Assembly: GCA_000263395.1 (NCBI GenBank)
Contig: AJXE01000003.1
Location: 248,001-312,000 of the forward strand
Direction of reading: 5' to 3'
DNA length: 64,000 nucleotides
DNA from: Stutzerimonas stutzeri TS44
GTDB taxonomy: Bacteria > Pseudomonadota > Gammaproteobacteria > Pseudomonadales > Pseudomonadaceae
This document shows positions 18,289 through 28,756 of the stretch, one piece after another (positions within the stretch are counted from its first letter, which is position 1; each line of letters starts with the position of its first letter). The notes under the pieces are model-generated. The model saw only the letters and a list, made by a program, of their open reading frames with translations, did not search any database and had not been told where the DNA came from. The position numbers were made by a program, and so were the translations under genes.

Positions 18289-18812
18289 TGCAACAGGACC
18301 TGCTGCAACGCGCCCGCGACATCCGCCTGGCGGTCTTCGACGTCGACGGGGTACTGACCGACGGCCGCCTGTACTTCCTCACCGACGGCAGCGAGTTCAA
18401 GACCTTCAACACGCTGGATGGTCACGGCATCAAGATGCTGATCAATTCCGGCGTGCGCACCGCCATCATCAGCGGACGCAAGACGCCGGTGGTCGAACGC
18501 CGCGCGCAGAACCTTGGCATCCAGCATCTCTACCAGGGACGCGAGGACAAGCTGGTGGTACTCGACGAACTGCTGGCCGAACTGGGACTGAACTACGCTG
18601 AGGTGGCCTATCTGGGCGACGACCTGCCCGACCTGCCGGTGATGCGCCGGGTCGGCCTGGGCATGGCCGTGGCCAGCGCCGATGCCTTCGTGCGCCAGCA
18701 TGCCCACGGCGTGACCCGGGCGCGCGGCGGCGAGGGCGCGGCCCGCGAATTCTGCGAGCTGATTCTGCACGCCCAGGGCAACCTGGCGGCCGCACAATCG
18801 GCCTACCTGTAG
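18288..18812 (+). CDS. kdsC: 3-deoxy-D-manno-octulosonate 8-phosphate phosphatase KdsC
   Basis: A 174-residue HAD phosphatase without a cap domain. The nucleophile motif is FDVDGVLTDG (Asp18, Asp20), with further motifs IISGRK and YLGDDLPDLPVM. It releases Kdo from Kdo-8-phosphate. The ATG at 18288 was preferred to GTG 18285 because GGGAG sits seven bases upstream. It is translationally coupled to kdsD, with lptC eight bases after its stop. Confidence 0.94.
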   Translation: MQQDLLQRARDIRLAVFDVDGVLTDGRLYFLTDGSEFKTFNTLDGHGIKMLINSGVRTAIISGRKTPVVERRAQNLGIQHLYQGREDKLVVLDELLAELGLNYAEVAYLGDDLPDLPVMRRVGLGMAVASADAFVRQHAHGVTRARGGEGAAREFCELILHAQGNLAAAQSAYL

Positions 18813-18820
18813 AGGTCCCG

Positions 18821-19393
18821 ATGCTTCGCAAACTGCGCTTTCCCGTCCTGCTGATACTGATCGCCGCCCTGCTGGTGGCGGTCGGCTACTGGAACATCCG
18901 TCCGGAAAGTTTCATGCAGCAGCCGACAGTGGCTGCCACCGCGGAGCCGCCAATCGACTTCTACGTACTCAACGCGCGCACCGTGCAGTTCCAGCCGGAC
19001 GGCAAGCGCCACTACGAGCTGACCGCGGACAAGATGGAGCACCTCAAGGCCAACGATATCAGCCTGCTGACCCGCCCCGACCTGTACGCCTACCGCGGCA
19101 CGGAACTGCCCTGGCATGTACGCAGCGAGCGCGGCGAGGTTGCCGCCGGTGGCAGCGAAGTCGAGCTGATCGATCAGGTGCGCGTCGAGCGCACCGACGC
19201 CAAGGGCCGCGCCACCATTCTCACCACCAGCCGGATGACGGTGTGGCCGGAGAAGGATTATGCCGAAACCCGGCAAGCCGTTAGAATCGAGGCCGCCAAT
19301 GGCGTCACGACGGCCACGGGAATGAAAGCGTATCTGAATGATGGCAGGATGCACCTGCTGTCCAATGTAAGAGGCAAGCATGAGCTGCGTTAA
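18821..19393 (+). CDS. lptC: LPS export protein LptC
   Basis: A 190-residue protein with one N-terminal membrane helix (about 8-24) and a periplasmic jellyroll (PIDFYVLNARTVQFQPDG onward, with EVAAGGSEVELIDQVRVERT). LptC links the LptBFG extractor to the LptA bridge. It is small and poorly conserved, but the order kdsD-kdsC-lptC-lptA-lptB makes the call firm. It overlaps lptA by 14 bases. Confidence 0.93.
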   Translation: MLRKLRFPVLLILIAALLVAVGYWNIRPESFMQQPTVAATAEPPIDFYVLNARTVQFQPDGKRHYELTADKMEHLKANDISLLTRPDLYAYRGTELPWHVRSERGEVAAGGSEVELIDQVRVERTDAKGRATILTTSRMTVWPEKDYAETRQAVRIEAANGVTTATGMKAYLNDGRMHLLSNVRGKHELR

Positions 19394-19924
19394 GACTCTC
19401 CCCCTCCTGCTCGGTTTGAGCGCACTGTTGCTTGGTACCACTGCCTCGGCGTTGCCCGAAGACCGCAACCAGCCGATTCGCATCCAGGCCGACACCGCCG
19501 AACTCGATGACCAGCAGGGCGTGGCGGTCTATCGCGGCGACGTGGTGATCACCCAGGGCACGATGAAGATCACCGGCAACACCGTGACCATCACCCAGGA
19601 CGCCAACGGCGACGTCGAGGTCTTCACCTCCGTCGGCAAGCCCGCCTACTACGAGCAGAAGCCGGCGGCGGACAAGGAAATCGTCAAGGCCTACGGCCTG
19701 ACCATCCAGTATTTCGCGGCGAACGAACGCATCGTGCTGATCGACCAGGCCAAGGTGGTGCAGGAAGGCAACACCTTCGAGGGCGAGAAGATCGTCTATG
19801 ACACCCAGCGGCAGATCGTCAACGCCGGGCGCGCCACCAATACCGCGGTCACTACCCCGCAGCCGCGCATCGACATGGTCATCCAGCCACGCAAGAAAGA
19901 GCAGCCGGCGGAGCAGGCGCAGTA

Positions 19925-19925
<1 letters not shown>
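19380..19925 (+). CDS. lptA: LPS transport periplasmic protein LptA
   Basis: A 181-residue secreted protein with signal peptide ([20 protein letters not shown]). The OstA/LptA beta-jellyroll follows, with family patterns [29 protein letters not shown] and [12 protein letters not shown]-like strands. A polar tail ([13 protein letters not shown]) ends it. It forms the periplasmic bridge carrying LPS. Its stop overlaps the lptB ATG by one base. Confidence 0.94.
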
Positions 19926-20650
<725 letters not shown>

Positions 20651-20721
20651 GTGATCCGGCACGGCGAACTTTTTGCGTGGCCCTGCGTTTCTGGCCTAGG
20701 CAAAGGCTTCGCCGGCAGGCA

Positions 20722-20727
20722 TATAAT
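20722..20727 (+). promoter_or_regulatory. Possible -10 box for rpoN
   Basis: TATAAT occurs in the 154-base lptB-rpoN gap, 78 bases before the rpoN start. No well-spaced -35 is evident. A GC-rich inverted stretch follows (about 20740-20770). This suggests that rpoN has its own promoter in addition to readthrough from lpt. Confidence 0.4.
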
Positions 20728-20804
20728 TTGCTTTCATTCGGCGCCTGGCGCCTATTGGAAACAGGCGCGATCGCGCCGGCACACAAGGGTCGAAGTCCTC
20801 TGCC

Positions 20805-22310
20805 ATGAAACCATCGCTAGTCCTGAAGATGGGCCAGCAGCTGACGATGACGCCGCAGCTGCAACAAGCCATACGACTGCTGCAGCTTTCCACGCTGGAT
20901 CTGCAGCAGGAAATCCAGGAAGCCCTGGATTCCAACCCGATGCTCGAGCGCGAGGAAGACGGCGATGACTTCGGCCATGCCGACCCCATGGCCGAAGCCG
21001 CCGACCAGAACACTGAAGGCTCTTCCAACAGCCAGACGAGCGGCGACAACCTCTACGAAGAACCCGTTCACACCGCCGACAACCTGGAAGAAGGCGACTG
21101 GGGTGAGCGCATTCCCAGCGAACTACCGGTCGACACCGCCTGGGAAGATATCTACCAGACCAGCGCCAGCAGCCTGCCGAGCAGCGACGATGACGACTGG
21201 GACTTCACCACCCGCACCTCCAGCGGCATCAGCCTGCAAAGCCACCTGCTCTGGCAGCTCAACCTGGCACCGATGAGCGATACCGACCGGCTGATCGCCA
21301 CGACCCTGATCGACTGCATCAACGACCAGGGCTATCTGGAGGAAAGTCTGGAAGAGGTGCTCGAAGCGCTCGACCCGGAGCTCGAGGTCGAACTCGACGA
21401 GATCGAAGTGGTGCTCCATCGCATCCAGCAATTCGAGCCTGCCGGCATCGGCGCGCGCAACCTGAGCGAATGCCTGCTGCTGCAACTGCGCCAGCTCCCC
21501 GAACAGACCGCCTGGCTGGAACAGGCCAAGCAGCTGGTAAGCAGTTATCTGGATGTGCTGGGTAACCGCGACTACAGCCTGCTGATGCGCCGAATGAAGC
21601 TCAAGGAAGACGAGCTGCGTCAGGTGATCGAACTGGTACAGAGCCTCAACCCGCGCCCCGGCTCGCAGATCGAGGCCAGCGAGCCGGAATACGTGGTACC
21701 GGACGTGATCGTGCGCAAGCACAACGACCGCTGGCTGGTGGAGCTGAACCAGGACGCCATGCCGCGCCTGCGGGTCAACGCGCAATACGCCGGCTTCGTC
21801 AAACGCGCCGACTCCAGCGCCGACAACACCTTCATGCGCAACCAGCTGCAGGAAGCGCGCTGGTTCATCAAGAGCCTGCTCAGCCGCAACGAGACGTTGA
21901 TGAAGGTCGCCACGCAGATCGTCGAGCATCAGCGCGGCTTTCTCGATCATGGCGACGAGGCAATGAAGCCCCTGGTTCTGCACGACATCGCCGAGGCGGT
22001 GGGCATGCACGAATCGACCATCTCGCGCGTGACCACGCAGAAATACATGCACACGCCGCGGGGTATTTATGAGCTGAAATACTTCTTCTCCAGCCACGTC
22101 AGTACGGCCGAAGGCGGCGAATGCTCGTCCACCGCGATCCGCGCGATCATCAAGAAGCTGGTCGCCGCGGAAAACCCCAAAAAGCCATTGAGCGACAGTA
22201 AGATCGCTGGTTTACTGGAAGCACAGGGCATCCAGGTTGCCCGCCGCACCATCGCCAAATACCGTGAATCGCTGGGTATCGCTCCCTCAAGCGAACGCAA
22301 GCGGCTATAG
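20805..22310 (+). CDS. rpoN: RNA polymerase sigma-54 factor RpoN
   Basis: A 501-residue sigma-54. It has an N-terminal glutamine/leucine activator-interacting region ([32 protein letters not shown]), an acidic linker about 45-120, the core-binding domain and C-terminal helix-turn-helix, and the RpoN box in [15 protein letters not shown]. It directs transcription from -24/-12 promoters such as that of pilA here. hpf, ptsN, rapZ and ptsO follow, the conserved rpoN cluster. Confidence 0.98.
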   Translation: MKPSLVLKMGQQLTMTPQLQQAIRLLQLSTLDLQQEIQEALDSNPMLEREEDGDDFGHADPMAEAADQNTEGSSNSQTSGDNLYEEPVHTADNLEEGDWGERIPSELPVDTAWEDIYQTSASSLPSSDDDDWDFTTRTSSGISLQSHLLWQLNLAPMSDTDRLIATTLIDCINDQGYLEESLEEVLEALDPELEVELDEIEVVLHRIQQFEPAGIGARNLSECLLLQLRQLPEQTAWLEQAKQLVSSYLDVLGNRDYSLLMRRMKLKEDELRQVIELVQSLNPRPGSQIEASEPEYVVPDVIVRKHNDRWLVELNQDAMPRLRVNAQYAGFVKRADSSADNTFMRNQLQEARWFIKSLLSRNETLMKVATQIVEHQRGFLDHGDEAMKPLVLHDIAEAVGMHESTISRVTTQKYMHTPRGIYELKYFFSSHVSTAEGGECSSTAIRAIIKKLVAAENPKKPLSDSKIAGLLEAQGIQVARRTIAKYRESLGIAPSSERKRL

Positions 22311-22384
22311 TGCGGCCAGGTTGAATGTTTCGGCGGCAGGTCCTGTACCGGCCACCTTCGCAGCAGGCATTTAGGAGAAGCAGT

Positions 22385-22693
22385 ATGCAAATCAACATCA
22401 GCGGTCTTCATCTGGAAGTGACTGACGCCCTGCGTAGCTATGTCGAGGAGAAATTCGAGCGGCTGTCCCGCCACTTCGATCGCATCATCAGCATCCAGGT
22501 GATCCTGCAGGTCGAGAAGCTCAAGCAGAAAGCCGAGGGCACGCTGCACATCGCCGGCCGCGAGGTGGTGGCCAACGCCGAACACGAGGACATGTACGCG
22601 GCCATCGATCTGCTGGTCGACAAGCTCGATCGCCAACTGATCAAGCACAAGGAAAAGCAGCTCGACCACACCCAGGGCGTAGCGGCTCGCTGA
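22385..22693 (+). CDS. hpf: Ribosome hibernation promoting factor, short form
   Basis: A 102-residue HPF/YfiA-family protein beginning MQINISGLHLEVTDALRSYVEEKF, with the basic-helix/strand pattern of the family and a C-terminal HKEKQLDHTQG tail. It stabilises inactive ribosomes in stationary phase. The start at 22385 follows an AGGAG; the earlier in-frame ATG at 22325 lacks family similarity. It sits between rpoN and ptsN as usual. Confidence 0.95.
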   Translation: MQINISGLHLEVTDALRSYVEEKFERLSRHFDRIISIQVILQVEKLKQKAEGTLHIAGREVVANAEHEDMYAAIDLLVDKLDRQLIKHKEKQLDHTQGVAAR

Positions 22694-22701
22694 CACGCAT
22701 C

Positions 22702-23166
22702 ATGATCCGACTGGAAACCATCCTGACCCCTGGACGTTCCCTGGTGAACGTCCCAGGCGGCAGCAAGAAACGCGTCCTCGAACAGATCGCCAAGGTGATC
22801 GCGCAGGACCTGCCCGACCATGATTCCCAGGCCATCTTCGAGAGCCTGATCGCCCGCGAAAAACTCGGTTCCACCGGCTTCGGCAATGGCATTGCCATTC
22901 CGCATTGCCGTATGGCGGGCTGCAATACGCCGCTCAGCGCCGTGCTGCGCCTCGAGACACCGGTGGACTTCGACGCCATCGATGGCGCCCCGGTCGATCT
23001 GCTGTTCGTCCTGCTGGTGCCGCAAGCGGCGACGGACGAGCATCTCGAACTGCTGCGCCAGATCGCCAGCATGCTCGACCGCGAAGACGTCCGTGAGCGA
23101 CTGCGCCAGGCTCCCACCAACGACGACCTCTATCAGGTCGTGGTCGACGTGCAAAACGGCCAGTAG
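22702..23166 (+). CDS. ptsN: PTS system nitrogen regulatory IIA protein (EIIA-Ntr)
   Basis: A 154-residue EIIA of the mannitol/fructose type. The phosphorylated histidine is His68 in GFGNGIAIPHCRM. With PtsP and PtsO it forms the nitrogen PTS phosphorelay, which tunes potassium, carbon storage and other functions. It ends directly at the rapZ start (no gap), indicating co-translation. Confidence 0.95.
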   Translation: MIRLETILTPGRSLVNVPGGSKKRVLEQIAKVIAQDLPDHDSQAIFESLIAREKLGSTGFGNGIAIPHCRMAGCNTPLSAVLRLETPVDFDAIDGAPVDLLFVLLVPQAATDEHLELLRQIASMLDREDVRERLRQAPTNDDLYQVVVDVQNGQ

Positions 23167-24024
23167 ATGCGCCTGATCATCGTCAGCGGCCGCTCCGGAT
23201 CAGGAAAAAGCACCGCACTCGACGTTCTGGAGGACAACGGCTTCTATTGCATCGACAACCTCCCGGCCGGCCTGCTGCCGGAGCTGGCCGAACGCACCCT
23301 GCTGCACACCGAACTGCTGCAACCACAGATCGCCGTCTCCATCGACGCGCGCAACCTGCCGAGCCAGCTCAAGCGCTTCCCTGAACTGCTCGTCGAAGTG
23401 CGCTCCCGTCATATTCACTGCGACGTGATCTACCTCGATGCCGATGACGAAACCCTGCTCAAACGCTTCTCGGAGACTCGCCGGCGCCATCCGCTGACCA
23501 ACGACAAGCGCTCGCTGGCCGAGGCGATCCGCGACGAAGAACTGCTGCTGGGTGCGATCAGCGACCATGCCGATCTCAAGATCGACACCACGCACCTGAA
23601 TCTCTACCAGCTGCGCGATACGCTCAAGCTGCGCCTGCTGAACCAGCCCGAGCCCGGTACTGCCTTCCTCATCGAGTCATTCGGCTTCAAGCGCGGCATG
23701 CCGGTGGACGCCGATCTGGTGTTCGACGTGCGCTGCCTGCCGAACCCGTACTGGAAAGCCGAGCTGCGCGATTTTTCCGGCCTCGATCAGCCGGTCATCG
23801 ATTACCTTTCCGCGCAGCCGGATGTGGACGAGATGTTCCAGGACATTCACGGCTACCTGAGCAAGTGGCTGCCCCGCTTCGCCGCCAGCAACCGTGCCTA
23901 CGTCACCATCGCCATCGGCTGTACCGGCGGCCATCACCGCTCGGTCTACCTGGCCGAACGCCTGGGCCAGGCGCTCAAGGCGCCCTTGAAGAATCTGCAG
24001 GTTCGCCATCGCGACCTAGCCTAG
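23167..24024 (+). CDS. rapZ: RNase adapter protein RapZ (nucleotide-binding)
   Basis: A 285-residue protein with an N-terminal P-loop ([18 protein letters not shown]), the [11 protein letters not shown] region and a C-terminal domain with [15 protein letters not shown]. In enteric bacteria RapZ directs RNase E to the small RNA GlmZ; in pseudomonads the role is less clear. Length is the family norm. It lies between ptsN and ptsO, the conserved location. Confidence 0.94.
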   Translation: MRLIIVSGRSGSGKSTALDVLEDNGFYCIDNLPAGLLPELAERTLLHTELLQPQIAVSIDARNLPSQLKRFPELLVEVRSRHIHCDVIYLDADDETLLKRFSETRRRHPLTNDKRSLAEAIRDEELLLGAISDHADLKIDTTHLNLYQLRDTLKLRLLNQPEPGTAFLIESFGFKRGMPVDADLVFDVRCLPNPYWKAELRDFSGLDQPVIDYLSAQPDVDEMFQDIHGYLSKWLPRFAASNRAYVTIAIGCTGGHHRSVYLAERLGQALKAPLKNLQVRHRDLA

Positions 24025-24038
24025 GACGAACAGCCGCC

Positions 24039-24311
24039 ATGCCCGCCCGCGACGTCACCATCATCAACAAGCTCGGCCTGCATGCCCGCGCGGCCGCCAA
24101 GTTCGTCGGCGTAGCCAACCGTTATCCATGCAGCATTCGCGTCGGGCGCTGCCCGGACACGCTGGTGGATGGCAAGAACATCATGGCGGTCATGATGCTG
24201 GCTGCCAGCAAGGGCACCGCCCTGCACGTGCAGACCGAGGGCGAACAGGACGAGGCAGCGCTGGGCGCACTGGTCGCGCTGATCGACGACTATTTCGAGG
24301 AAGGCGAATAG
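24039..24311 (+). CDS. ptsO: Phosphocarrier protein NPr of the nitrogen PTS
   Basis: A 90-residue HPr-like protein: INKLGLHARAAAKFV with the phosphorylated histidine at His15, and DGKNIMAVMMLAASKG, with the regulatory serine region replaced by Asn-Ile as in NPr proteins. It passes phosphate from PtsP to PtsN. It is last in the rpoN cluster; a hairpin lies just beyond its stop. Confidence 0.94.
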   Translation: MPARDVTIINKLGLHARAAAKFVGVANRYPCSIRVGRCPDTLVDGKNIMAVMMLAASKGTALHVQTEGEQDEAALGALVALIDDYFEEGE

Positions 24312-24325
24312 GCCGCAGCCCCCAA

Positions 24326-24350
24326 GCGAGCCGGGACAGTCCCGACTCGC
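24326..24350 (+). terminator. Hairpin between convergent ptsO and pmbA, lacking a T tract
   Basis: GCGAGcCGGGAC-A-GTCCCGaCTCGC is an 11-pair stem with one internal mismatch, 14 bases after the ptsO stop. It may stop or protect the 3' end of the rpoN-cluster transcript. Neither strand has a T run right after it, so terminator function is uncertain. Confidence 0.4.
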
Positions 24351-24395
24351 CGCCCCGCAAGCCTTGAGCGCGCTAGCGCCCGCCACGATCTCCGG

Positions 24396-25742
24396 CTATT
24401 TCCCCGCGACCGTCATCCGTTCGATCAGCACCGAACCGGTGCGGATGTTGCTGCGCGTCTCGGTATCGCAACCGACCGCGACGATCTGGCGGAACATGTC
24501 GCGCAGGTTGCCGGCGATGGTGACTTCCTGCACCGGGAACTGGATCTCGCCGTTCTCCACCCAGTAACCGCCGGCACCGCGCGAGTAGTCACCGGTCACC
24601 AGATTCAGCCCCTGCCCCATCAGCTCGGTCACCAGCAGGCCACGCCCCATGCGCCGCAGCAGCGCGGCCTGGTCTTCCTCGCCGTGACTGACAAACAGGT
24701 TGTGCACGCCGCCGGCATTGGCGGTGCTCGGCAGGCCCAGCTTGCGGCCGGAATAGGTGCCCAGCACATAGGAAATCAGCTGGCCGTTCTCCACGAAGGG
24801 CTTGGCGTAGGTCGCCAGGCCGTCGCCATCATAGGACGCACTGCCCAGCGCCTGCGCGAGGTGCGGGCGCTCATCCAGGCTCAGCCACTCGGGGAAGAGG
24901 ATCTGTCCCAGGGCGTTCTCCAGGTAGGACGCCTTGCGATAGAGATTGCTGCCCGAGATCGCAGCGAGAAAATGGCCGAACAGTCCGGTCGCCAGATCGG
25001 CCGCGAACAGCACCGGCACCTCGCACGTCGGCACCGGCCGCGCCCCCAAGCGCCTGACCGCACGCTCGGCGGCGCGGCGCCCGATGCTCAGCGGATCGGC
25101 CAATGTATCGGCGCGACGGCTGACATCGTAGTAGTAGTCGCGCTGCATCTGCCCGGCATGCTCGGCAATCATCACGCAGCTCAGGCTGTGGCGCGTGCTG
25201 CAGTAACTGCCGATGAAGCCGTTGCTGTTGCCATAGGCGCGGCAGCCCTGATGGGTATTGAGGCTGGTACCGTCGGCATTGCGGATGTGCGGATCGACCG
25301 CGAACGCCGCCGCCTCGCAGCGCAGCGCCGTTTCGATCGCCTGTTCGGGGGAAACCGGCCAGGGATGGAACAGGTCCAGGTCCGGCAGCTCGCGCGCCAT
25401 CAGCGCCGCGTCGGCAAGCCCGGCGAATTCGTCTTCGGACGCATGCTGCGCAATCGCCAGTGCAGCAGCCACCGTTTCGCGGATGGCTGCGTCGCCGCTG
25501 CCAGTGGTGCTCGCCGAGCCCTTGCGTTGCCCGACGTAAAGCGTGATGCCGAAGCCCTGGTCACGGTTGAACTCGACCGTCTCCACCTCGCCCTGGCGCA
25601 CGCTGGTCGACAGCCCCTGCTCCATCGACACCGATACCTCGCTGGCGCTGGCACCTTGCCGGCGCGCCTCGTCGATGATGCGCTCGACCTTCTCGCGCAA
25701 GCCCGGTATCACGTGCGGGCCGATGCCTTCTACTTCACTCAT
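24396..25742 (-). CDS. pmbA: Metalloprotease PmbA (TldE)
   Basis: A 448-residue TldD/PmbA-family protein starting MSEVEGIGPHVIPGLREKV. It has an N-terminal domain with GFGITLYVGQRKGSAST and a C-terminal beta domain containing GLPSTANAGGVHN and GDYSRGAGGYWVENGEIQFPVQEVTIAGNL. It lacks the HExxxH zinc site, as expected: PmbA is the non-metal partner of TldD in the heterodimeric peptidase that matures peptides such as microcins and degrades CcdA in E. coli. tldD is 666 bases away on the same strand, with yjgA between on the other strand. Confidence 0.94.
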   Translation of the reverse strand: MSEVEGIGPHVIPGLREKVERIIDEARRQGASASEVSVSMEQGLSTSVRQGEVETVEFNRDQGFGITLYVGQRKGSASTTGSGDAAIRETVAAALAIAQHASEDEFAGLADAALMARELPDLDLFHPWPVSPEQAIETALRCEAAAFAVDPHIRNADGTSLNTHQGCRAYGNSNGFIGSYCSTRHSLSCVMIAEHAGQMQRDYYYDVSRRADTLADPLSIGRRAAERAVRRLGARPVPTCEVPVLFAADLATGLFGHFLAAISGSNLYRKASYLENALGQILFPEWLSLDERPHLAQALGSASYDGDGLATYAKPFVENGQLISYVLGTYSGRKLGLPSTANAGGVHNLFVSHGEEDQAALLRRMGRGLLVTELMGQGLNLVTGDYSRGAGGYWVENGEIQFPVQEVTIAGNLRDMFRQIVAVGCDTETRSNIRTGSVLIERMTVAGK

Positions 25743-25849
25743 AAGAACTCCCAAACCCCCGCATTCGATCGAAACCCAGCCCGCCGACGGCAGAGCCGGC
25801 CCGACAAGGCTACTGTTATCATGGCGGCATTTCCCAATGGACCATCCCC

Positions 25850-26371
25850 ATGCCTGAATACTCCGACGACGGCGTTTTCGACGAGAAGAGCAAAACCCAG
25901 GTCAAGCGCGAACTGCATGCGCTGCAGGAACTGGGCGAACGCCTGACCACGCTCAAGCCCGACCTGATCGAGCGCCTGCCGCTGAGCGACGCGCTGCGCA
26001 AGGCACTCGCCGACGCGCCCAAACACACCGCACACATCGCCCGCAAACGCCACATCCAGTACATCGGCAAGCTGATGCGCGACCAGGACATCGACGCCAT
26101 CCTCGCTCTGGTCGACCAGCTCGACGCCTCCACCCGCCAGTACAACGAACGCTTTCATGCCCTGGAGCGCTGGCGCGATCGCCTGATCGCCGGCAACGAC
26201 GAAACGCTGGAAGCCTTCGTCACCGATTACCCCGACACCGACCGCCAACACCTGCGCAGCCTGATCCGCCATGCCCAGCATGAAGCCGCCCACAACAAAC
26301 CGCCGGCGGCGAGTCGCAAGATCTTCAAATACATCCGCGACCTCGATGAAACCAAGCGCGGCCTGAAATAA
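25850..26371 (+). CDS. yjgA: Ribosome-associated protein YjgA / DarP (DUF615)
   Basis: A 173-residue, highly charged helical protein with the DUF615 patterns [29 protein letters not shown]-like and [22 protein letters not shown]. In E. coli it binds the assembling large ribosomal subunit. The conserved location is between pmbA and tldD, here on the opposite strand to both. Confidence 0.93.
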   Translation: MPEYSDDGVFDEKSKTQVKRELHALQELGERLTTLKPDLIERLPLSDALRKALADAPKHTAHIARKRHIQYIGKLMRDQDIDAILALVDQLDASTRQYNERFHALERWRDRLIAGNDETLEAFVTDYPDTDRQHLRSLIRHAQHEAAHNKPPAASRKIFKYIRDLDETKRGLK

Positions 26372-26407
26372 ACCAGACCGCACGCCTTCCAGCCGCCTCC
26401 AGCGGCT

Positions 26408-27850
26408 TCAGGCGCCCGTTCCGCCGACGGTGATCTCGTCGATCTTCAACGTCGGCTGACCGACGCCCACCGGCACCGACTGACCATCCTTGCCACAGGT
26501 GCCGACGCCACTGTCCAGCGCCAGGTCATTGCCGACCATCGACACCCGCGTCATCACCTCCGGGCCGTTGCCGATCAGCGTCGCGCCCTTGACCGGCGCC
26601 GTGATCCGGCCATCCTCGATCAGATAGGCCTCGCTGGTGGAGAACACGAACTTGCCGCTGGTGATATCCACCTGGCCACCACCGAGGCTGGCGCAGTAGA
26701 TACCGCGCTTGACCGAGCGGATGATCTCCTCGGGATCGCTCTGGCCGGCCAGCATGTAGGTGTTGGTCATGCGCGGCATCGGCAGGTGCGCGTAGGACTC
26801 GCGGCGGCCGTTGCCGGTGGGCGCCACGCCCATCAGGCGCGCATTCAGCTTGTCCTGGATGTAACCCTTGAGCACGCCGTTTTCGATCAGCGTGGTGCAC
26901 TGCGTCGGCGTGCCCTCGTCATCGACGCTGAGCGAACCGCGCCGATCAGCCAGGGTGCCGTCATCGACGATGGTGCACAGCTTCGAGGCCACCTGCTGAC
27001 CGATGCGCCCGCTGTAGGCCGAACTGCCCTTGCGGTTGAAATCGCCCTCCAGTCCGTGGCCGACCGCCTCGTGCAGCAGCACGCCGGACCAGCCCGGGCC
27101 GAGCACCACCGGCAGGCTGCCGGCAGGCGCCGGCTGCGCCTCGAGATTGACCAGCGCCTGGCGCAACGCCTCGCGCGCATAGCCCATCGCGCGGTCCTCG
27201 CTGAGGAAATACTGATAGCCCAACCGTCCGCCGCCACCCTGGCCGCCCCGCTCGCGACGGCCGTTCTGCTCGACGATCACGCTGACGTTGAAACGCACCA
27301 GCGGCCTGACATCGGCCGCCATGCCGCCATCCATGCCGGCAACCAGGATGTGCTCCCAGACGCCGGCCAGGCTCACCGTGACCTGCTTGATGCGCGGGTC
27401 CAGTGCGCGGGTGGCGACATCGATGCGCTTGAGCAGCTCGACCTTTTCCGCCCGGCTCAAGCCATCCAGCGGATTGTCCTGGCTATACAGCGGCGCGAAA
27501 GCAGCCTTCGACAGCACCTGCACGCTGCCTGGCTGGCCGCTGCGGGCAATCGAGCGAGCCGCCTGCGCCGCCTGGCGCAACGCCTCGGCGGTGATCGCAT
27601 TGCTGTAGGCGAAGCCGGTCTTCTCGCCGGACAGTGCGCGAACACCAACGCCCTGCTCCAGGTGGAAGCCACCCTCCTTGACGATGCCGTCCTCCAGCAC
27701 CCAGGACTCGCTGACCTGGTCCTGGAAATACAGATCGGCCGCGTCGATGCCCGGCCCGGCGAGTTCGCCCAGCAGCGCAGGCAGGTCGTCGGCGCCCAGG
27801 CCGCCAGGGGTCAGAAGCCGCTCGACGGCGGGCAACAGCAGTTCACTCAT
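26408..27850 (-). CDS. tldD: Metalloprotease TldD
   Basis: A 480-residue protein with the zinc motif HEAVGH in [20 protein letters not shown], and the metal-site cysteine region near the C-terminus ([22 protein letters not shown]). It forms a heterodimeric peptidase with PmbA. The ATG at 27850 has GGAG five bases upstream and gives the family start [13 protein letters not shown]. The nitrilase-family gene ends three bases before it. Confidence 0.95.
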   Translation of the reverse strand: MSELLLPAVERLLTPGGLGADDLPALLGELAGPGIDAADLYFQDQVSESWVLEDGIVKEGGFHLEQGVGVRALSGEKTGFAYSNAITAEALRQAAQAARSIARSGQPGSVQVLSKAAFAPLYSQDNPLDGLSRAEKVELLKRIDVATRALDPRIKQVTVSLAGVWEHILVAGMDGGMAADVRPLVRFNVSVIVEQNGRRERGGQGGGGRLGYQYFLSEDRAMGYAREALRQALVNLEAQPAPAGSLPVVLGPGWSGVLLHEAVGHGLEGDFNRKGSSAYSGRIGQQVASKLCTIVDDGTLADRRGSLSVDDEGTPTQCTTLIENGVLKGYIQDKLNARLMGVAPTGNGRRESYAHLPMPRMTNTYMLAGQSDPEEIIRSVKRGIYCASLGGGQVDITSGKFVFSTSEAYLIEDGRITAPVKGATLIGNGPEVMTRVSMVGNDLALDSGVGTCGKDGQSVPVGVGQPTLKIDEITVGGTGA

Positions 27851-27852
27851 AG

Positions 27853-28698
27853 TCACTCCAAACTCGCCGCGACCAGGCGCGGCACTTCAAATCGTCGGTG
27901 GCCGGTCAGCGGCATGCGCTGGCGGATGGCCAATTGCTCCGCGGCATCGCGCCGAGCCGTCAAGGCCGCCTCGCCCGCGGCCTGCTCGCACAGGATGCGC
28001 CCCCAAGGATCAACAATAGACGAATGACCGTGGGTCAGGCGGTCGCCGGGATGAGCTCCACCCTGCGCGGCGGCCAGCATATAGCACTGCGTCTCGATGG
28101 CCCGGGCACGCACCAGCGTCTGCCAGTGCGCCGCGCCGGTCACCGCGGTGAACGCCGAGGGCGCGCTGATCAGCTCGGCGCCGGCCAGCCGCAGCGCGGT
28201 ATACAGCTCGGGAAAGCGCAGGTCGTAACAGACCGTCATCCCCAGCCGCCCGAGCGGCGTATCGACCACCACCAGCTCATTGCCCGGCGCGTAGTCGTCG
28301 GATTCGCGGTAGCGACCGCGATTATCCGCGACGTCCACATCGAACAGGTGCAGCTTGTCGTAACGAGCGACCCGTTGCCCGTGCTCGTCGAACAACAGCG
28401 AACAGGCGTGTGGTCGCGCCTGTGGCTGGCCATCCGCCGGCAACGGCAGCGTCCCGGCCACGATCCATAACCTGAGGTCGCGCGCGGTCTGTTTCAACCA
28501 CGGCAGGATCGGACCCTCACCCATTGCCTCGGCACGGCCGAGCGCCGGCAGGTCGCGGCGGCCCATCGCCGCGAAGTTCTCCGGCAGCACCGCCAGCCGC
28601 GCACCGGCTGCCGCCGCCTGTTCGAGCAGGGCCCGCGCGCTGCGCAGGTTGGCCTCGACATCGGCCTGGCTGACCATCTGAATGACTGCGAGCGACAT
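27853..28698 (-). CDS. Carbon-nitrogen hydrolase, nitrilase superfamily (Nit/YbeM-like)
   Basis: A 281-residue nitrilase-fold enzyme with the catalytic triad Glu (LPENFAAMG), Lys ([12 protein letters not shown]) and Cys ([12 protein letters not shown]). The closest subfamily by motif is Nit1/NitA, some members of which hydrolyse deaminated glutathione as a repair reaction; the substrate here is inferred. It is adjacent to yhdP and tldD in many pseudomonads, and two bases separate it from tldD. Confidence 0.88.
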   Translation of the reverse strand: MSLAVIQMVSQADVEANLRSARALLEQAAAAGARLAVLPENFAAMGRRDLPALGRAEAMGEGPILPWLKQTARDLRLWIVAGTLPLPADGQPQARPHACSLLFDEHGQRVARYDKLHLFDVDVADNRGRYRESDDYAPGNELVVVDTPLGRLGMTVCYDLRFPELYTALRLAGAELISAPSAFTAVTGAAHWQTLVRARAIETQCYMLAAAQGGAHPGDRLTHGHSSIVDPWGRILCEQAAGEAALTARRDAAEQLAIRQRMPLTGHRRFEVPRLVAASLE

Positions 28699-28756
28699 GG
28701 CAGGTACACCGATCATGCGGAGAAAGAACCGGCGGCAACGCTAACGCGCCGCCACC

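Noticed and set aside
25124-25140. Short tandem GTAGTAGTAGT-like triplets in pmbA
   Set aside because: They encode the Tyr run in QRDYYYDVS, an ordinary coding stretch of the gene.
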